Made by a program: the position numbers and the translations under genes
The notes under the pieces: model-generated
Databases searched by the model: none
The model's input: the letters and a program-made list of their open reading frames with translations, nothing else
What the model was told of the DNA's origin: nothing
Assembly: GCA_021108275.1 (NCBI GenBank)
Contig: JAIORD010000002.1
Span: forward strand, 1-64,000
DNA length: 64,000 bases
Source: Methanococcoides sp.
GTDB lineage: Archaea; Halobacteriota; Methanosarcinia; Methanosarcinales; Methanosarcinaceae
Direction: 5' to 3'
Shown: positions 35,768 to 45,180 of the stretch, piece after piece
Layout: every line of letters starts with the position of its first letter
Position numbering within the stretch: position 1 is the stretch's first letter

Positions 35768-35779
35768 GCATATATTAAC
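35768..35779 (+). promoter_or_regulatory. TATA box of the PolB gene
   Basis: GCATATATTAA is centred about 27 bases before the PolB ATG at 35800. This places the expected transcription start at the ATG itself, so the message may be leaderless. No ribosome-binding site is seen. Confidence 0.45.
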
Positions 35780-35799
35780 CCTCCACATTAAGTAGTTCC

Positions 35800-38532
35800 A
35801 TGAATTTTCAAATTCTGGATGCAGACTATTTTCGCGAAGATAACCAACCTATAATCCGAATCTTTGGGAGATTGGAGGATGGGGAGAGTGTTTGCTGTCT
35901 GGTTCCGGGGTTTGAACCTTATTTTTATTTGAGTGCTTCAGGGGACCTGCAAAAGCTCGGTGAAGAGATCATGGAACGTTTCGAGGGTGTAAAGACCTTT
36001 GAGGTCGTTGAAAGGTTCGAGCCAATAGGTTATCAGGAAACCAAAAAGCACATGCTCAAGATCACTACCTATGACCCTGGCAATGTGCCTGAGATCAGGG
36101 ATGATGTGGCATCTATGCTTGGTGTCAATGCTATATATGAAACAGACATCCTTTTCAGGAACCGATTCCTTATTGATAAGGGCTTCAAGGGTATGGGCTG
36201 GGTATCAACGGAATTGGAAGAATCGGTTTCGAATGGAAAAATACTGTGTGAGCGTGCCATAAGGACCTCTCATATATCCGAGGTCCAGAAAATTGCCAAT
36301 TCATCGTTGAAATATATGGCATTCGATATTGAATGCCTTCCTCACGATGGTGGGATGCCAACACCGGATGTTTCTCCTGTCATCATGGTAAGTTTTGCCT
36401 TTGAACCTGCTTACAAAGGCCACAAGACCCTTGTTCTTGTTATGAAAGAAGTGGAAGGTGTCGATGAAGATGTCGAGATGTTACCGGAGGAATCCGACCT
36501 TTTGGATCGCTTCTTTGAGATTATCAGGGACTATGACCCTGACGTAATTACAGGCTACAACATAAACGGTTTTGACGTGCCCTATATCACAGACAGGGTA
36601 AAGCTCCTGAACGAATCAGGTTCTAACATCAATTCTGCTGTTGGAAGGGACTCAAGGATACTTAATTATAGGAAAGTCATAAATCGTACGATTGTTTCCA
36701 TTACCGGAAGGGTAGTAGTTGATTCTCTTCCTCTTATCAGGCAACAGTTCAGCTTGAAAAGATATACATTACGCAATGTCTCCAAAGAGTTGCTTAATAT
36801 GGAAAAACTTGATGTCGATGCGGCTGACATGGAAGAACACTGGAACGATTCCGGTGAAAAGATACGAAAATTCATTGACTATTCAAGACGCGACTCAGAA
36901 CTTGCCCTTGATCTCCTCCTGGAACTTAAACTTCTGGACAAGTATATCGCTCTTTCAAGGGTCAGCGGAGTACTTCTTCAGGATACTGTAAGTGGTGGGC
37001 AGACCAATATGGTCGAACATATACTGTTGACCGAATTCGGTAAACAGGGGCGTGTGATGTCCACAAAACCCGATGAAGAAACATCTGCTTTCAGACGAAA
37101 GCAGAATGAGGAGCTTAAAGGGGGTGCAGTTCTCGAACCGGAGAAGGGATTGCATAAGAACGTGATAGTACTTGACTATAAATCCCTTTATCCAACCATC
37201 ATGATGGCCCACAACCTTTGCTATACCACTGTGGTTGCCCCTGGGAAGTATCCGGAAGATAAAGTGATAAGGTCACCCTCAAAAGGCGAGTTTGTAAAAC
37301 CCGAGATGTTCAAAGGTATAGTTCCTTCTGTTCTGGAAGCCTTGCTTGACAAGAGGGGTGAGACAAAGAAGCTTATGAAGCATGCAAGTGACGAAGGTGA
37401 ATATCAGGTCCTTGATGCGACACAACTTGCTTTGAAGATCCTTCTTAACAGTTTCTACGGCTATTCAGGATATGCACGTGCCAGGCTCTACAGCTTGCAG
37501 ATGGCAAATTCGGTGACCAGCATTGGAAGGGGGAACATTGCCAGAACGGAAGATATTGTATGTAATCGCATGGGAAAGGTCATCCTCAGGGGCAATGAAG
37601 CTTATCTTTTGGATGAGATCGATGAGCTAAGGGATGATGATAAGGTCGTAAAGCTCTCGGTCGCTTATGGGGACACTGACAGTGTGTTCGTACATTGTAA
37701 GAACGAGCAGGACCTGGAGTTCGAGGAGGGTGTTTTCTCACTTGACGATTCAGCACTTGTTGGGAAAAAAGTTGCAAGCATAGTAACTGCATCTTTGCCT
37801 GATCCCATGGAGCTGGAATTTGAAGCTGCCGCAAAACGTGTTTTGCTGATTGCTAAGAAAAGATATGCACAATGGGTCTTTGAGCCTACGAACGATGGGT
37901 GGACTGACTCTATCAAGGTAAAAGGGCTGGAGACTGTACGGCGGGATTGGTGTGAGCTGACCTCCAAGATGCTCAACAGGGTGCTGGAACTCGTACTTAA
38001 GGAAGGTGACATTGAAGGCTCTGTGGAGCATGTGAGAGGCCTTGTGGACAGGGTAAGGAATCTCGATGCACAGAAAGATGCCGATCTCTTTGAAGACCTG
38101 GTGCTTACAAAGAACTTTTCAAAAAGCCCTTCAAGTTATAAGAACAAACAGCCACATTTGACAGTGGTCGAGAACATCCAGAGACGTACCGGTGTTCGAC
38201 CTTCCATTGGTGAGCGAATCCCATTCGTGATAATTGCTGGAAAAGGCTTGTTCGTAGATCGGGCAGAAGACCCTGACTATGTCCGCGAGAACAATGTTCC
38301 ACTGGATGTGGATTACTACATACAGAAACAGATGTTACCTCCTGTGGAGCGTATCCTTAGTGTTTTCGGCGTTGATATGGCTACCCTTAACCATGATTCA
38401 AAGCAAAAAGGTCTCTTTGACTTTGACAGTTCCGTGGAAGAAAATACCCCTGCTTTGAAAAAGGTCATAAGGACAAAAGAAGTCTCAACGAATGAAGATC
38501 AAAAAACGCAAAGCTCACTTTTTGACTTCTAA
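35800..38532 (+). CDS. polB: Family B DNA polymerase
   Basis: 910 residues. The exonuclease motifs are intact: FDIEC (Asp176, Glu178), GYNINGFDVPY and YSRRDSELAL. The polymerase motifs are A, DYKSLYPTIMM (Asp459), B, KILLNSFYGYSGYARARLY, and C, YGDTDS (Asp625, Asp627). Two PCNA-binding PIP-like boxes lie at the C-terminus: QKGLFDF at 869-875 and QSSLFDF as the last seven residues. It is a proofreading replicative polymerase; euryarchaea also use PolD, not seen here. Length is slightly above the 770-residue Pyrococcus type because of insertions and the C-terminal tail. Confidence 0.96.
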   Translation: MNFQILDADYFREDNQPIIRIFGRLEDGESVCCLVPGFEPYFYLSASGDLQKLGEEIMERFEGVKTFEVVERFEPIGYQETKKHMLKITTYDPGNVPEIRDDVASMLGVNAIYETDILFRNRFLIDKGFKGMGWVSTELEESVSNGKILCERAIRTSHISEVQKIANSSLKYMAFDIECLPHDGGMPTPDVSPVIMVSFAFEPAYKGHKTLVLVMKEVEGVDEDVEMLPEESDLLDRFFEIIRDYDPDVITGYNINGFDVPYITDRVKLLNESGSNINSAVGRDSRILNYRKVINRTIVSITGRVVVDSLPLIRQQFSLKRYTLRNVSKELLNMEKLDVDAADMEEHWNDSGEKIRKFIDYSRRDSELALDLLLELKLLDKYIALSRVSGVLLQDTVSGGQTNMVEHILLTEFGKQGRVMSTKPDEETSAFRRKQNEELKGGAVLEPEKGLHKNVIVLDYKSLYPTIMMAHNLCYTTVVAPGKYPEDKVIRSPSKGEFVKPEMFKGIVPSVLEALLDKRGETKKLMKHASDEGEYQVLDATQLALKILLNSFYGYSGYARARLYSLQMANSVTSIGRGNIARTEDIVCNRMGKVILRGNEAYLLDEIDELRDDDKVVKLSVAYGDTDSVFVHCKNEQDLEFEEGVFSLDDSALVGKKVASIVTASLPDPMELEFEAAAKRVLLIAKKRYAQWVFEPTNDGWTDSIKVKGLETVRRDWCELTSKMLNRVLELVLKEGDIEGSVEHVRGLVDRVRNLDAQKDADLFEDLVLTKNFSKSPSSYKNKQPHLTVVENIQRRTGVRPSIGERIPFVIIAGKGLFVDRAEDPDYVRENNVPLDVDYYIQKQMLPPVERILSVFGVDMATLNHDSKQKGLFDFDSSVEENTPALKKVIRTKEVSTNEDQKTQSSLFDF

Positions 38533-38558
38533 ATTAAAAAATAAATTTAAAAAAAGGA

Positions 38559-39836
38559 TCAGAGCTGCACATAACGTGCAGCATCTCCAAGATCTTCTTC
38601 AATTCTGAGTAGCTGGTTGTATTTTGCAGTACGCTCACTTCTCGCAGGTGCGCCTGTCTTAATAAGGTCTCCTCCAATAGCTACTGAAATATCAGCTATC
38701 ATTGGGTCTTCTGTCTCTGCAGAGCGATGGCTTACAACAACGCTGTAACCATTCCTCTGTGCAAGATTTGCAGCATCGAATGATTCAGATATCGTGCCTA
38801 TCTGGTTGACCTTGAGTAAAAGTGCATTTGCCGCTTCCATCTCAATACCCTTTGCCAGACGGTTGACATTTGTAACGAACAGGTCATCACCGACAATGAT
38901 CGTGTCCCATGCCTCGCTCGTAAGAGCTGCGAAGTCCTCAAATGATTCCTCGTGGAATGGGTCCTCAATTGAAAGGATCGGATATGTTTCAATAAGATCA
39001 AGGTAGTAGTCCACAAGTTCCGCAGGACCTATCTTTTTTCCATCAATGAAATATTTCTCGCCATCGAAGAACTCGGATGCAGCGGAATCAAGCCCGATGC
39101 TGATCTCTGATTCGGTATATCCGGCTTCCTCAATTGCACTTACGAGTGCGTCCAGTGCATCAGCAGTTGTTGAGATCGGAGGTGCATATCCGCCTTCGTA
39201 TCCTACATTTGTTGCAGAAGCGCCGTATTTGTCCTCAAGGACCTTACCAAGAGCATGGTATGTCTCAGCTCCCATTCTCAATGCATTTGAGAAAGTGTCA
39301 GCACCTTTTGGCTGTATCATAAATTCCTGGATGGAAAGGTCATTACCTGCATGCTTCCCGCCATTGATCACGTTCATTGTTGGGACAGGCAATGCAAAAG
39401 CATTGGTACCGCCAAGGTATCGATAAAGGGCAATTCCAAGGGAATCAGCTGCTGCTTTTGCAGTGGCCATGGAAATTCCCAGAATGGCGTTAGCCCCAAA
39501 GGTCCTTTTGTTCTCAGTGCCGTCCAGTGCGATCATCAGCTCATCTATCTCACGCTGGTTACGTGCATCCATTCCCAAAAGCTCTTTTGAAAGGGTCTTA
39601 TTAACGTTGTCTACAGCGTCCAATACTCCTTTCCCGTTGTACCGGTCAGCGTCCTTATCCCTTAGTTCAAGGGCTTCATTAGAGCCTGTGGAAGCTCCGG
39701 AGGGAACACTTGCCCTTCCAAATCCGCATCCAGTGTAGATATCTACTTCTACCGTAGGGTTTCCTCTGGAGTCAAGTATCTCTCTGGCATGCACTTTTTG
39801 AATTGTGTATTTTGCTTCTTCGCTGATAGAGTTCAT
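38559..39836 (-). CDS. eno: Enolase
   Basis: 425 residues, normal length. It interconverts 2-phosphoglycerate and phosphoenolpyruvate in glycolysis and gluconeogenesis. Seen motifs: REILDSRGNPTVEV, VPSGASTGSNEALELRD, the Mg-binding region SIEDPFHEES and catalytic VVSHRSAETEDPMIAD. ATG 39836 has GGTGA four bases upstream. It converges on polB, with 26 bases between the stops. Confidence 0.97.
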   Translation of the reverse strand: MNSISEEAKYTIQKVHAREILDSRGNPTVEVDIYTGCGFGRASVPSGASTGSNEALELRDKDADRYNGKGVLDAVDNVNKTLSKELLGMDARNQREIDELMIALDGTENKRTFGANAILGISMATAKAAADSLGIALYRYLGGTNAFALPVPTMNVINGGKHAGNDLSIQEFMIQPKGADTFSNALRMGAETYHALGKVLEDKYGASATNVGYEGGYAPPISTTADALDALVSAIEEAGYTESEISIGLDSAASEFFDGEKYFIDGKKIGPAELVDYYLDLIETYPILSIEDPFHEESFEDFAALTSEAWDTIIVGDDLFVTNVNRLAKGIEMEAANALLLKVNQIGTISESFDAANLAQRNGYSVVVSHRSAETEDPMIADISVAIGGDLIKTGAPARSERTAKYNQLLRIEEDLGDAARYVQL

Positions 39837-39996
39837 GTCTTCACCATTTGGTTATTCTATGGACAAATCGTACATTACAGTATATATTGTTACCGCATTT
39901 TGCACTGTTCTTTATATACTATATTTAACCAGCGTAGGTTATGCACAGCATAAATATATAAACATCTAAGTAGTATTATTATTCATGGTGAGTGAG

Positions 39997-40362
39997 ATGT
40001 CTAACTTTATAGATGAGAAGGGGTATGAGGTATCATCCCTATTGCAAAGCATTAACGTTTCGAGAATAGAAGCACTTTCAATTGCCTGCCTCCTTAATGG
40101 ATGTGAGCTAAGTTCCCAGGATATAGAAAATGTTACAGGCCTGAGACAACCAGAGGTAAGTGTAGCTATGCGACCTCTGTGTGAACGTGGTTGGGTGGAT
40201 GAAAAGAATGAGAAGAGGACTAAATGCAGAGGAAGGCCTGCAAAATATTACTCGCTCAATATGGATTTCACTGAGATCCTGAAAGAATATGAATCTGATA
40301 TTCTAAAAGAAAATGAGAAAAGGTTGGAAGTTGTAAAGAGCCTACGTAATTTAGTAGATTAA
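39997..40362 (+). CDS. Winged-helix transcriptional regulator
   Basis: 121 residues. A helix-turn-helix region (LSSQDIENVTGLRQPEVSVA) is followed by a wing with the basic CRGRPAKYYSL, then a C-terminal coiled helix for dimerisation. It resembles small archaeal MarR/TrmB-like regulators. ATG 39997 has GGTGA five bases upstream, which overlaps an earlier ATG (39985) and makes the latter unlikely. It is divergent from enolase, so it could regulate enolase or itself (inference). Confidence 0.82.
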   Translation: MSNFIDEKGYEVSSLLQSINVSRIEALSIACLLNGCELSSQDIENVTGLRQPEVSVAMRPLCERGWVDEKNEKRTKCRGRPAKYYSLNMDFTEILKEYESDILKENEKRLEVVKSLRNLVD

Positions 40363-40378
40363 GTTACGGTGATTTTGA

Positions 40379-40822
40379 TTAGTTCTTTCCGAATGATATC
40401 GGAGCAAAGCCCTTGGTGGCATCGAATGCACGCATAGCTTCCATGCCATCAATCTCCATTATGAAGACCTCAAGGACCATGAATGCTGCACTTTCTCCGC
40501 GCAAGCAGCCGACATTGACATTGTCACCACGTCCGGCAGCGGTATGGAGGTGTATCTTAGGTCTGCCTTCTTCTGTAAATATATTCCCAACACCTATCAC
40601 TTCCTGTGGCTCAGTATGGTTGATCCATATGGGTTCAGGGGGGATTGCATTCTCTTTAGGTCCTACGACAAGGTTGACTTTGGCCACAGCGCCAAGCAAA
40701 GTGAATACCGCAACCTTGATGTTCTCTTTCATTGCAATACCTTCGAGTTCCTGAAGCAGGTCTTCTCCAGTATCTATCCTAACAGTAAATACTCTACCAA
40801 TATTTCCTTTTGAATATTCCAT
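40379..40822 (-). CDS. PPC-domain protein (DUF296)
   Basis: 147 residues, a single PPC/DUF296 domain. The metal-site region KIHLHTAAGRGDNVNVGCL and the end motif FAPISFGKN are typical of archaeal and bacterial members, which form trimers and often precede or join DNA-binding proteins. The biochemical role is unknown. ATG 40822 has AGGTGAG upstream. It lies 20 bases after the ABC ATPase on the same strand, so they may form one operon. Confidence 0.85.
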   Translation of the reverse strand: MEYSKGNIGRVFTVRIDTGEDLLQELEGIAMKENIKVAVFTLLGAVAKVNLVVGPKENAIPPEPIWINHTEPQEVIGVGNIFTEEGRPKIHLHTAAGRGDNVNVGCLRGESAAFMVLEVFIMEIDGMEAMRAFDATKGFAPISFGKN

Positions 40823-40842
40823 ATTCTCACCTGAAAAAATGA

Positions 40843-41538
40843 TTAAAATAAATTACGATCATCTACTATCCTTCCATCAACAATGCGAATGATGCGATCG
40901 GTCTTAGCAGCCATATCCTCATCATGTGTCACAAGTATGAAAGTCTGTCCATAATCCCGGTTTAGCTTTCTGAGAAGCTCATATATCTTATCGCTTGAAT
41001 TGCTGTCAAGATTTCCTGTAGGTTCGTCCCCTATCACGATCTTCGGACTATTGGCAAGTGCTCTGGCAACAGCAACTCTCTGGTTCTGTCCTCCTGACAA
41101 TTGGTTTGGCCTGTGATCGATCCTGTTCTCAAGTCCCACCTCTTTGAGGAGTTCTTTAGCTATCTTTCTGGCTTCTGCCTTATTTTTTCCAGATATAAGT
41201 AAAGGCATCATCACATTCTCTATAGCTGAAAAATCGGGTAATAAATGATGGTACTGGAAGATAAATCCAAGCATCTTGTTACGTGCACTGGAACGCTCTT
41301 TATCCGACATGGTCGTAACATCTTCGCCATCTATCATTATGGTCCCGCTTGTTGGTGAATCAAGTATGCCTATCATATGCAGTAATGTACTTTTGCCTGA
41401 TCCTGAAGGTCCTATTATAGAGAGGAACTCTCCACGTTTGACTTTAAGGCTAAGCCCGTCAAGTGCTTTGACCCCTAATCCATCAGTGTAGGTCTTCGTA
41501 AGGTCTCTGATCTCGATTATATTGGATCTATCAGCCAT
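40843..41538 (-). CDS. LolD/MacB-type ABC ATPase without a partner permease
   Basis: 231 residues from ATG 41538 (AGGT six bases upstream); an earlier start at 41571 is less likely. Walker A GPSGSGKST, Q-loop FIFQYHHLLPDF, signature LSGGQNQRVAVARAL, Walker B IVIGDEPTGNLD and H-loop THD place it in the MacB/LolD/FtsE group. Such ATPases drive FtsX-like permeases in macrolide export, lipoprotein release or cell division. No FtsX-like permease is found in the neighbouring genes, which is unusual. The upstream neighbours on the strand are the tubulin-like gene and the exported protein. Confidence 0.88.
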   Translation of the reverse strand: MADRSNIIEIRDLTKTYTDGLGVKALDGLSLKVKRGEFLSIIGPSGSGKSTLLHMIGILDSPTSGTIMIDGEDVTTMSDKERSSARNKMLGFIFQYHHLLPDFSAIENVMMPLLISGKNKAEARKIAKELLKEVGLENRIDHRPNQLSGGQNQRVAVARALANSPKIVIGDEPTGNLDSNSSDKIYELLRKLNRDYGQTFILVTHDEDMAAKTDRIIRIVDGRIVDDRNLF

Positions 41539-41677
41539 TTTATACCTGCTTTTTGCTCGATCCTTTACCATTTATCTTGCTGGATCATTTATAATGAATG
41601 GTATGCACAAAACATCATCGGTTTTGTTGAAATTATAAAAAAAAGGGTGAATATCCCGCTAAGGATATCATTTAAGG

Positions 41678-42784
41678 TCAATAGTCGGGTTCAAGCCCAT
41701 CTATCTGTGAGAATGCTTTATCGATCTCCTTTTGTTCTTCAACTCTTGTTTTCTTCTCGCGCTCCTGATGGATCGCATCTACTGCAACTGAATATAGATT
41801 TTCCAGCTCTTCTGCTGCTTCAAGAGTAAGGACGACAAGCACCTGTGGAGCTTCACCTTTCCTGACGATAATACCTTTAAAAACATGGCCAACGGATGAA
41901 GAAAGTTTTTCCACTTCCGATGATATCTCATCGATGCTCAGATATGATTTATCACCTTTGATGATGACCATGGCCCTGCTTCCTTCTTTGTAAACATCGG
42001 TTGAGAACAAAAGGCCGTTTGGTGATAATGCTTTCTGGATGGTGGTCTTGATGTTCATTCCTTTTTCAGCTTCATAGAAACCAATCGTAGCAAGGCCTGC
42101 TCCTCCGCTCATCACTGTTTTGAAGTCACCAAGGTCGGTAACCATCATCATTTCACTGTCAAGCGCATCAAGTAAGAAAAGCATGCGTCTTGCGATCATG
42201 TCATTGATGGTATTATATGCAGATTGTACATTTCCTCCGATCTGCTTAAGGAACTGGTTATCAGCAAGTATGATCCCATCGACACCACTGTCACGTATCT
42301 CTTTCAGGCAGAATGCTGCATTCTGGAGGTAGAGCGTTCCCTCCTCTCTGAAAGGAAGAACAACGACAGCATATACCGGGAAATCATGTTTTTCCTTAAT
42401 TTCCTTGATAAGGGGTGGTGTGAAAGATGATCCTGTCCCACCGGATGCAGAAGTTATCACGAATCCTACATCGAAATTACCTCTTTCCTCTATATTGCGC
42501 ATTATATGGGATTTATTATCTTCAAATACGCTCTTACCAAGAGTACGGTTGGCACCAACACCATGCAAGTGAGGAATATGTATCCTGTCCTTGGCTTTGG
42601 TAGAACTCAATTCCTTCAGGTCGTTTATCGCAGTATTGATGGCGATAGTTTCGACCTTGCTTTTGTATTTTTGTTGTGAATAGAATTTCGCAAATTTGCT
42701 TTTACCACCAAAAGCCTCTTTGTTTATCGCATCAAGGATACGGTTACCACATTGACCATTTCCTACGATAAGTATATTGAGCAA
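41678..42784 (-). CDS. Divergent tubulin/FtsZ superfamily protein (CetZ-like)
   Basis: 368 residues from TTG 42784, with a strong GGAGGA six bases upstream. The N-terminal nucleotide-binding loop is VGNGQCGNR, the tubulin signature-like T4 loop is SASGGTGSS (112-120, normally GGGTGTG), and LADNQFLK matches the FtsZ ENDKL strand. The T7 region VTDLGDFKTVMSGGAGLATIG keeps two acidic residues (Asp217, Asp220) but lacks the usual Asn. It is neither a canonical FtsZ nor a standard CetZ. GTP binding is likely; polymerisation and its role, such as shape, division or an envelope-linked filament, are unknown. The exported protein gene lies 52 bases upstream on the same strand. Confidence 0.85.
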   Translation of the reverse strand: MLNILIVGNGQCGNRILDAINKEAFGGKSKFAKFYSQQKYKSKVETIAINTAINDLKELSSTKAKDRIHIPHLHGVGANRTLGKSVFEDNKSHIMRNIEERGNFDVGFVITSASGGTGSSFTPPLIKEIKEKHDFPVYAVVVLPFREEGTLYLQNAAFCLKEIRDSGVDGIILADNQFLKQIGGNVQSAYNTINDMIARRMLFLLDALDSEMMMVTDLGDFKTVMSGGAGLATIGFYEAEKGMNIKTTIQKALSPNGLLFSTDVYKEGSRAMVIIKGDKSYLSIDEISSEVEKLSSSVGHVFKGIIVRKGEAPQVLVVLTLEAAEELENLYSVAVDAIHQEREKKTRVEEQKEIDKAFSQIDGLEPDY

Positions 42785-42836
42785 ATAATTCCTCCATATT
42801 TAATGAAATTGAATATCTTTATGAAATCGTAACTGA

Positions 42837-44099
42837 TTAGAACCTGTACTGTCTGGACCGATGGAATAACCACCCTCCAATAGCGACAATGATCAGCAAT
42901 GGGATCGCAATCACATACCATGGTTGTTCGATCACTGAATCGAGGTCCCCTCTGGCCACATCGATCGTACTTGTGGTGAATTCGCCCGTCACTTCCTGAC
43001 GATCAGGGCTCACTCCATCTTCATACTGATATGAATAATCGGTTGTAATGGTATAAGTACCCAATTCTGTTGGCTTTATCACGAATCTTATTTCTTTTTC
43101 CTGATCCAGTCCAAATGTTTCCAGATAAGCCTTTGGCATTCCATTTATAATTTCAATATTAGAGTTGCTGCCTTTGTATTCAACCTCTTCAGGAAGGTGG
43201 ATGTTCAGTACGACCCCATTTGCAGAAGAATCTCCCTGGTTCTTGATGTTAATGACCACTTCCACTTCATCGTTCCTTTTTACACTACTACTTTCGATGG
43301 ATGTGGAAAACTCAAGCTCAGCAACTTTTTTTGCATTTTTACCCGTATCAGTTACAGTTATCACTGGTATGTTAGATACCGCTTCGGGAAAATCCAGATC
43401 TGCTTCATTGGAATATGACGCTCTGGTTGGCTGGAATTCAAATGTTCCAGCTTCATTTGCCTGAAGCTTGTAAAGAAAAATAGTCCTTGTCTCGTATTTG
43501 TCAATGGTTAGCTGACCTGTCTCTTCAAGAAGGATCTCCTGAAGGATAAATCCTGTCGGCTTTGGATCTGAGAACCTTACCTCTGTGGCCTTCCCATCAC
43601 CTTTGTTTCTGGCAGTCACTTTGATCGTGACGACCTCTCCCTGATCAACAGTATAACTGCTAACCTCTTTTGTGATCTCCAGTGAAGGGGTTCCGGGGAA
43701 TGTTGCTTTTTCATGACCTCCGTCTACTATCTGTTTCAGGTAGATGTTATCATCATCTGTGATGGTGATAGAGACAGTTGCCTGGGGTAATGTCCCTCCA
43801 CTGACAGACAACAATGTGACATCAATGGTCTCACCTTCTGCAGTAAAGGTGATGGTATCATCTATATTGATCAGCTTATCGTGTTCAAGCTCTCCTTCGT
43901 CATATACTTTGAAGACGCAAGACTCAGCACTCACAAAAACTTCGGCCACATCGATAACGATGGTATTGATCTGATATCCATCCCCTTCCTGAATACTTCC
44001 ATTGAAGATCATATCTTTAGCACAGGCATTGCCCGTGAAAACTAAAGATACCAGTGCCAATGTAAGCATTAACAAACACATATTTTTGAACTGAACCAT
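42837..44099 (-). CDS. Exported, membrane-anchored protein with CARDB-like repeats
   Basis: 420 residues from ATG 44099 (GAGGG upstream). A signal peptide (cleaved near GNACA) precedes a beta-rich domain and two Ig-like COG1361/CARDB-type repeats (about 150-240 and 270-370), with phrases such as VTARNKGDGKATEVRF and INIKNQGDSSANGVVL. A C-terminal membrane helix and basic tail (HRSRQYRF) anchor it, so the bulk is outside the cell. COG1361-type proteins occur with S-layers and transporters. It is probably co-transcribed with the tubulin-like gene, a link worth noting. Confidence 0.82.
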   Translation of the reverse strand: MVQFKNMCLLMLTLALVSLVFTGNACAKDMIFNGSIQEGDGYQINTIVIDVAEVFVSAESCVFKVYDEGELEHDKLINIDDTITFTAEGETIDVTLLSVSGGTLPQATVSITITDDDNIYLKQIVDGGHEKATFPGTPSLEITKEVSSYTVDQGEVVTIKVTARNKGDGKATEVRFSDPKPTGFILQEILLEETGQLTIDKYETRTIFLYKLQANEAGTFEFQPTRASYSNEADLDFPEAVSNIPVITVTDTGKNAKKVAELEFSTSIESSSVKRNDEVEVVINIKNQGDSSANGVVLNIHLPEEVEYKGSNSNIEIINGMPKAYLETFGLDQEKEIRFVIKPTELGTYTITTDYSYQYEDGVSPDRQEVTGEFTTSTIDVARGDLDSVIEQPWYVIAIPLLIIVAIGGWLFHRSRQYRF

Positions 44100-44200
44100 A
44101 ATTCCCTCGACACAGAAATGAATCACGTTATAGTATATACTATTCCAGTATCAATACAATAAGAATCCAATAAATAGTTTATGATATATATTTTGACATT

Positions 44201-45025
44201 TTACACAAACTCAAGGCTGATATCTATCCATTGTGACTTATGCACCAGTGAACCTACGGAAATGACATCCACTCCTGTCTTGGCATATTCGGAAATATTT
44301 GAGAGATCGATACCGCCTGAAACCTCTAGAATAGCATTATTTCTTAGTTCCTCACTTTTTAATGCTTCAACTACCTCTATTACCTGTCCGGGTGACATGT
44401 TGTCGAGCATTATGATGTCAACGCCCATTTTTGCAGCGAGAATTGCGTTCTCAACGGATTCAACTTCAACATCTATCTTTTGCGTAAAGCCTGCAAGTTC
44501 CTTTGCTGAATTTATGGCATTTTCAAGTCCCATCATGTTAACGTGGTTATCTTTTATCATAATGGTTTCAGAAAGGTCGAATCTGTGAGGATCGCCTCTT
44601 CCGGCAATTATGGCAAGTTTTTCGAACTTTCGTATCCCGGGCGTTGTTTTTCTTGTACCGGCCACTTTCACATCTGAGTATTGTCTGACCGTTTCTACAT
44701 ATTCCCGGGTATTGGTTGCGATGCCACTCAAATGCCCCAGGAAATTGAGAACTATCCTTTCTGCACGAAGTACCGATACAGCATTACCGGAGATCTCAAA
44801 AATAGTTTCTCCTGATACTAATTTATCTCCATCTTTATGTTTTGCGGATGAATCAAGTCCAATGTACTCGAATATCCGTTGTGCGATCGGAATTCCTGCA
44901 ACGACACAATCCTGTTTGACAAAAACGATCGCTTTGATATCTTTTTCAGGAACAAGGTTACAGGAAATGTCATTTGCTCCAAGGTCTTCCTCAATGAATC
45001 TTTCAATTTCGCTGGTCAGTATCAT
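44201..45025 (-). CDS. nadC: Quinolinate phosphoribosyltransferase NadC
   Basis: 274 residues. It converts quinolinate and PRPP to nicotinate mononucleotide, CO2 and pyrophosphate. Seen motifs: ERIVLNFLGHLSGIAT, the PRPP-binding AGTRKTTPGIRKFEKLA, GGGDPHR-like GRGDPHRFDLS, IMIKDNH and IMLDNMSP. It is divergent from the aspartate dehydrogenase-nadA operon, with a palindrome between them. A TATA-like box on the minus strand (about 45053-45063) predicts a very short leader. Confidence 0.95.
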   Translation of the reverse strand: MILTSEIERFIEEDLGANDISCNLVPEKDIKAIVFVKQDCVVAGIPIAQRIFEYIGLDSSAKHKDGDKLVSGETIFEISGNAVSVLRAERIVLNFLGHLSGIATNTREYVETVRQYSDVKVAGTRKTTPGIRKFEKLAIIAGRGDPHRFDLSETIMIKDNHVNMMGLENAINSAKELAGFTQKIDVEVESVENAILAAKMGVDIIMLDNMSPGQVIEVVEALKSEELRNNAILEVSGGIDLSNISEYAKTGVDVISVGSLVHKSQWIDISLEFV

Positions 45026-45089
45026 ATTACCATGTATATCAATGCTTCAAGAGGTTTATATCCTTTTAGCGTGTTTGGAGGCTACGTTG

Positions 45090-45106
45090 TCGAGAGAATC
45101 TCTCGA
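45090..45106. promoter_or_regulatory. Palindromic operator candidate between nadC and the nadX-nadA operon
   Basis: Perfect 17-base palindrome: TCGAGAGA, central A, TCTCTCGA, with outer CGTT/AACG arms that nearly extend it. TATA-like boxes lie on the minus strand at about 45053-45063 (nadC) and on the plus strand at about 45126-45134 (nadX). The palindrome is within a few bases of the midpoint between them. Confidence 0.55.
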
Positions 45107-45180
45107 ACGATGTTCAGAATAGTTAAGATATATTATTATTAATATTTCAATATCATAAAATAACGTTGCAGGAGTCCAGG

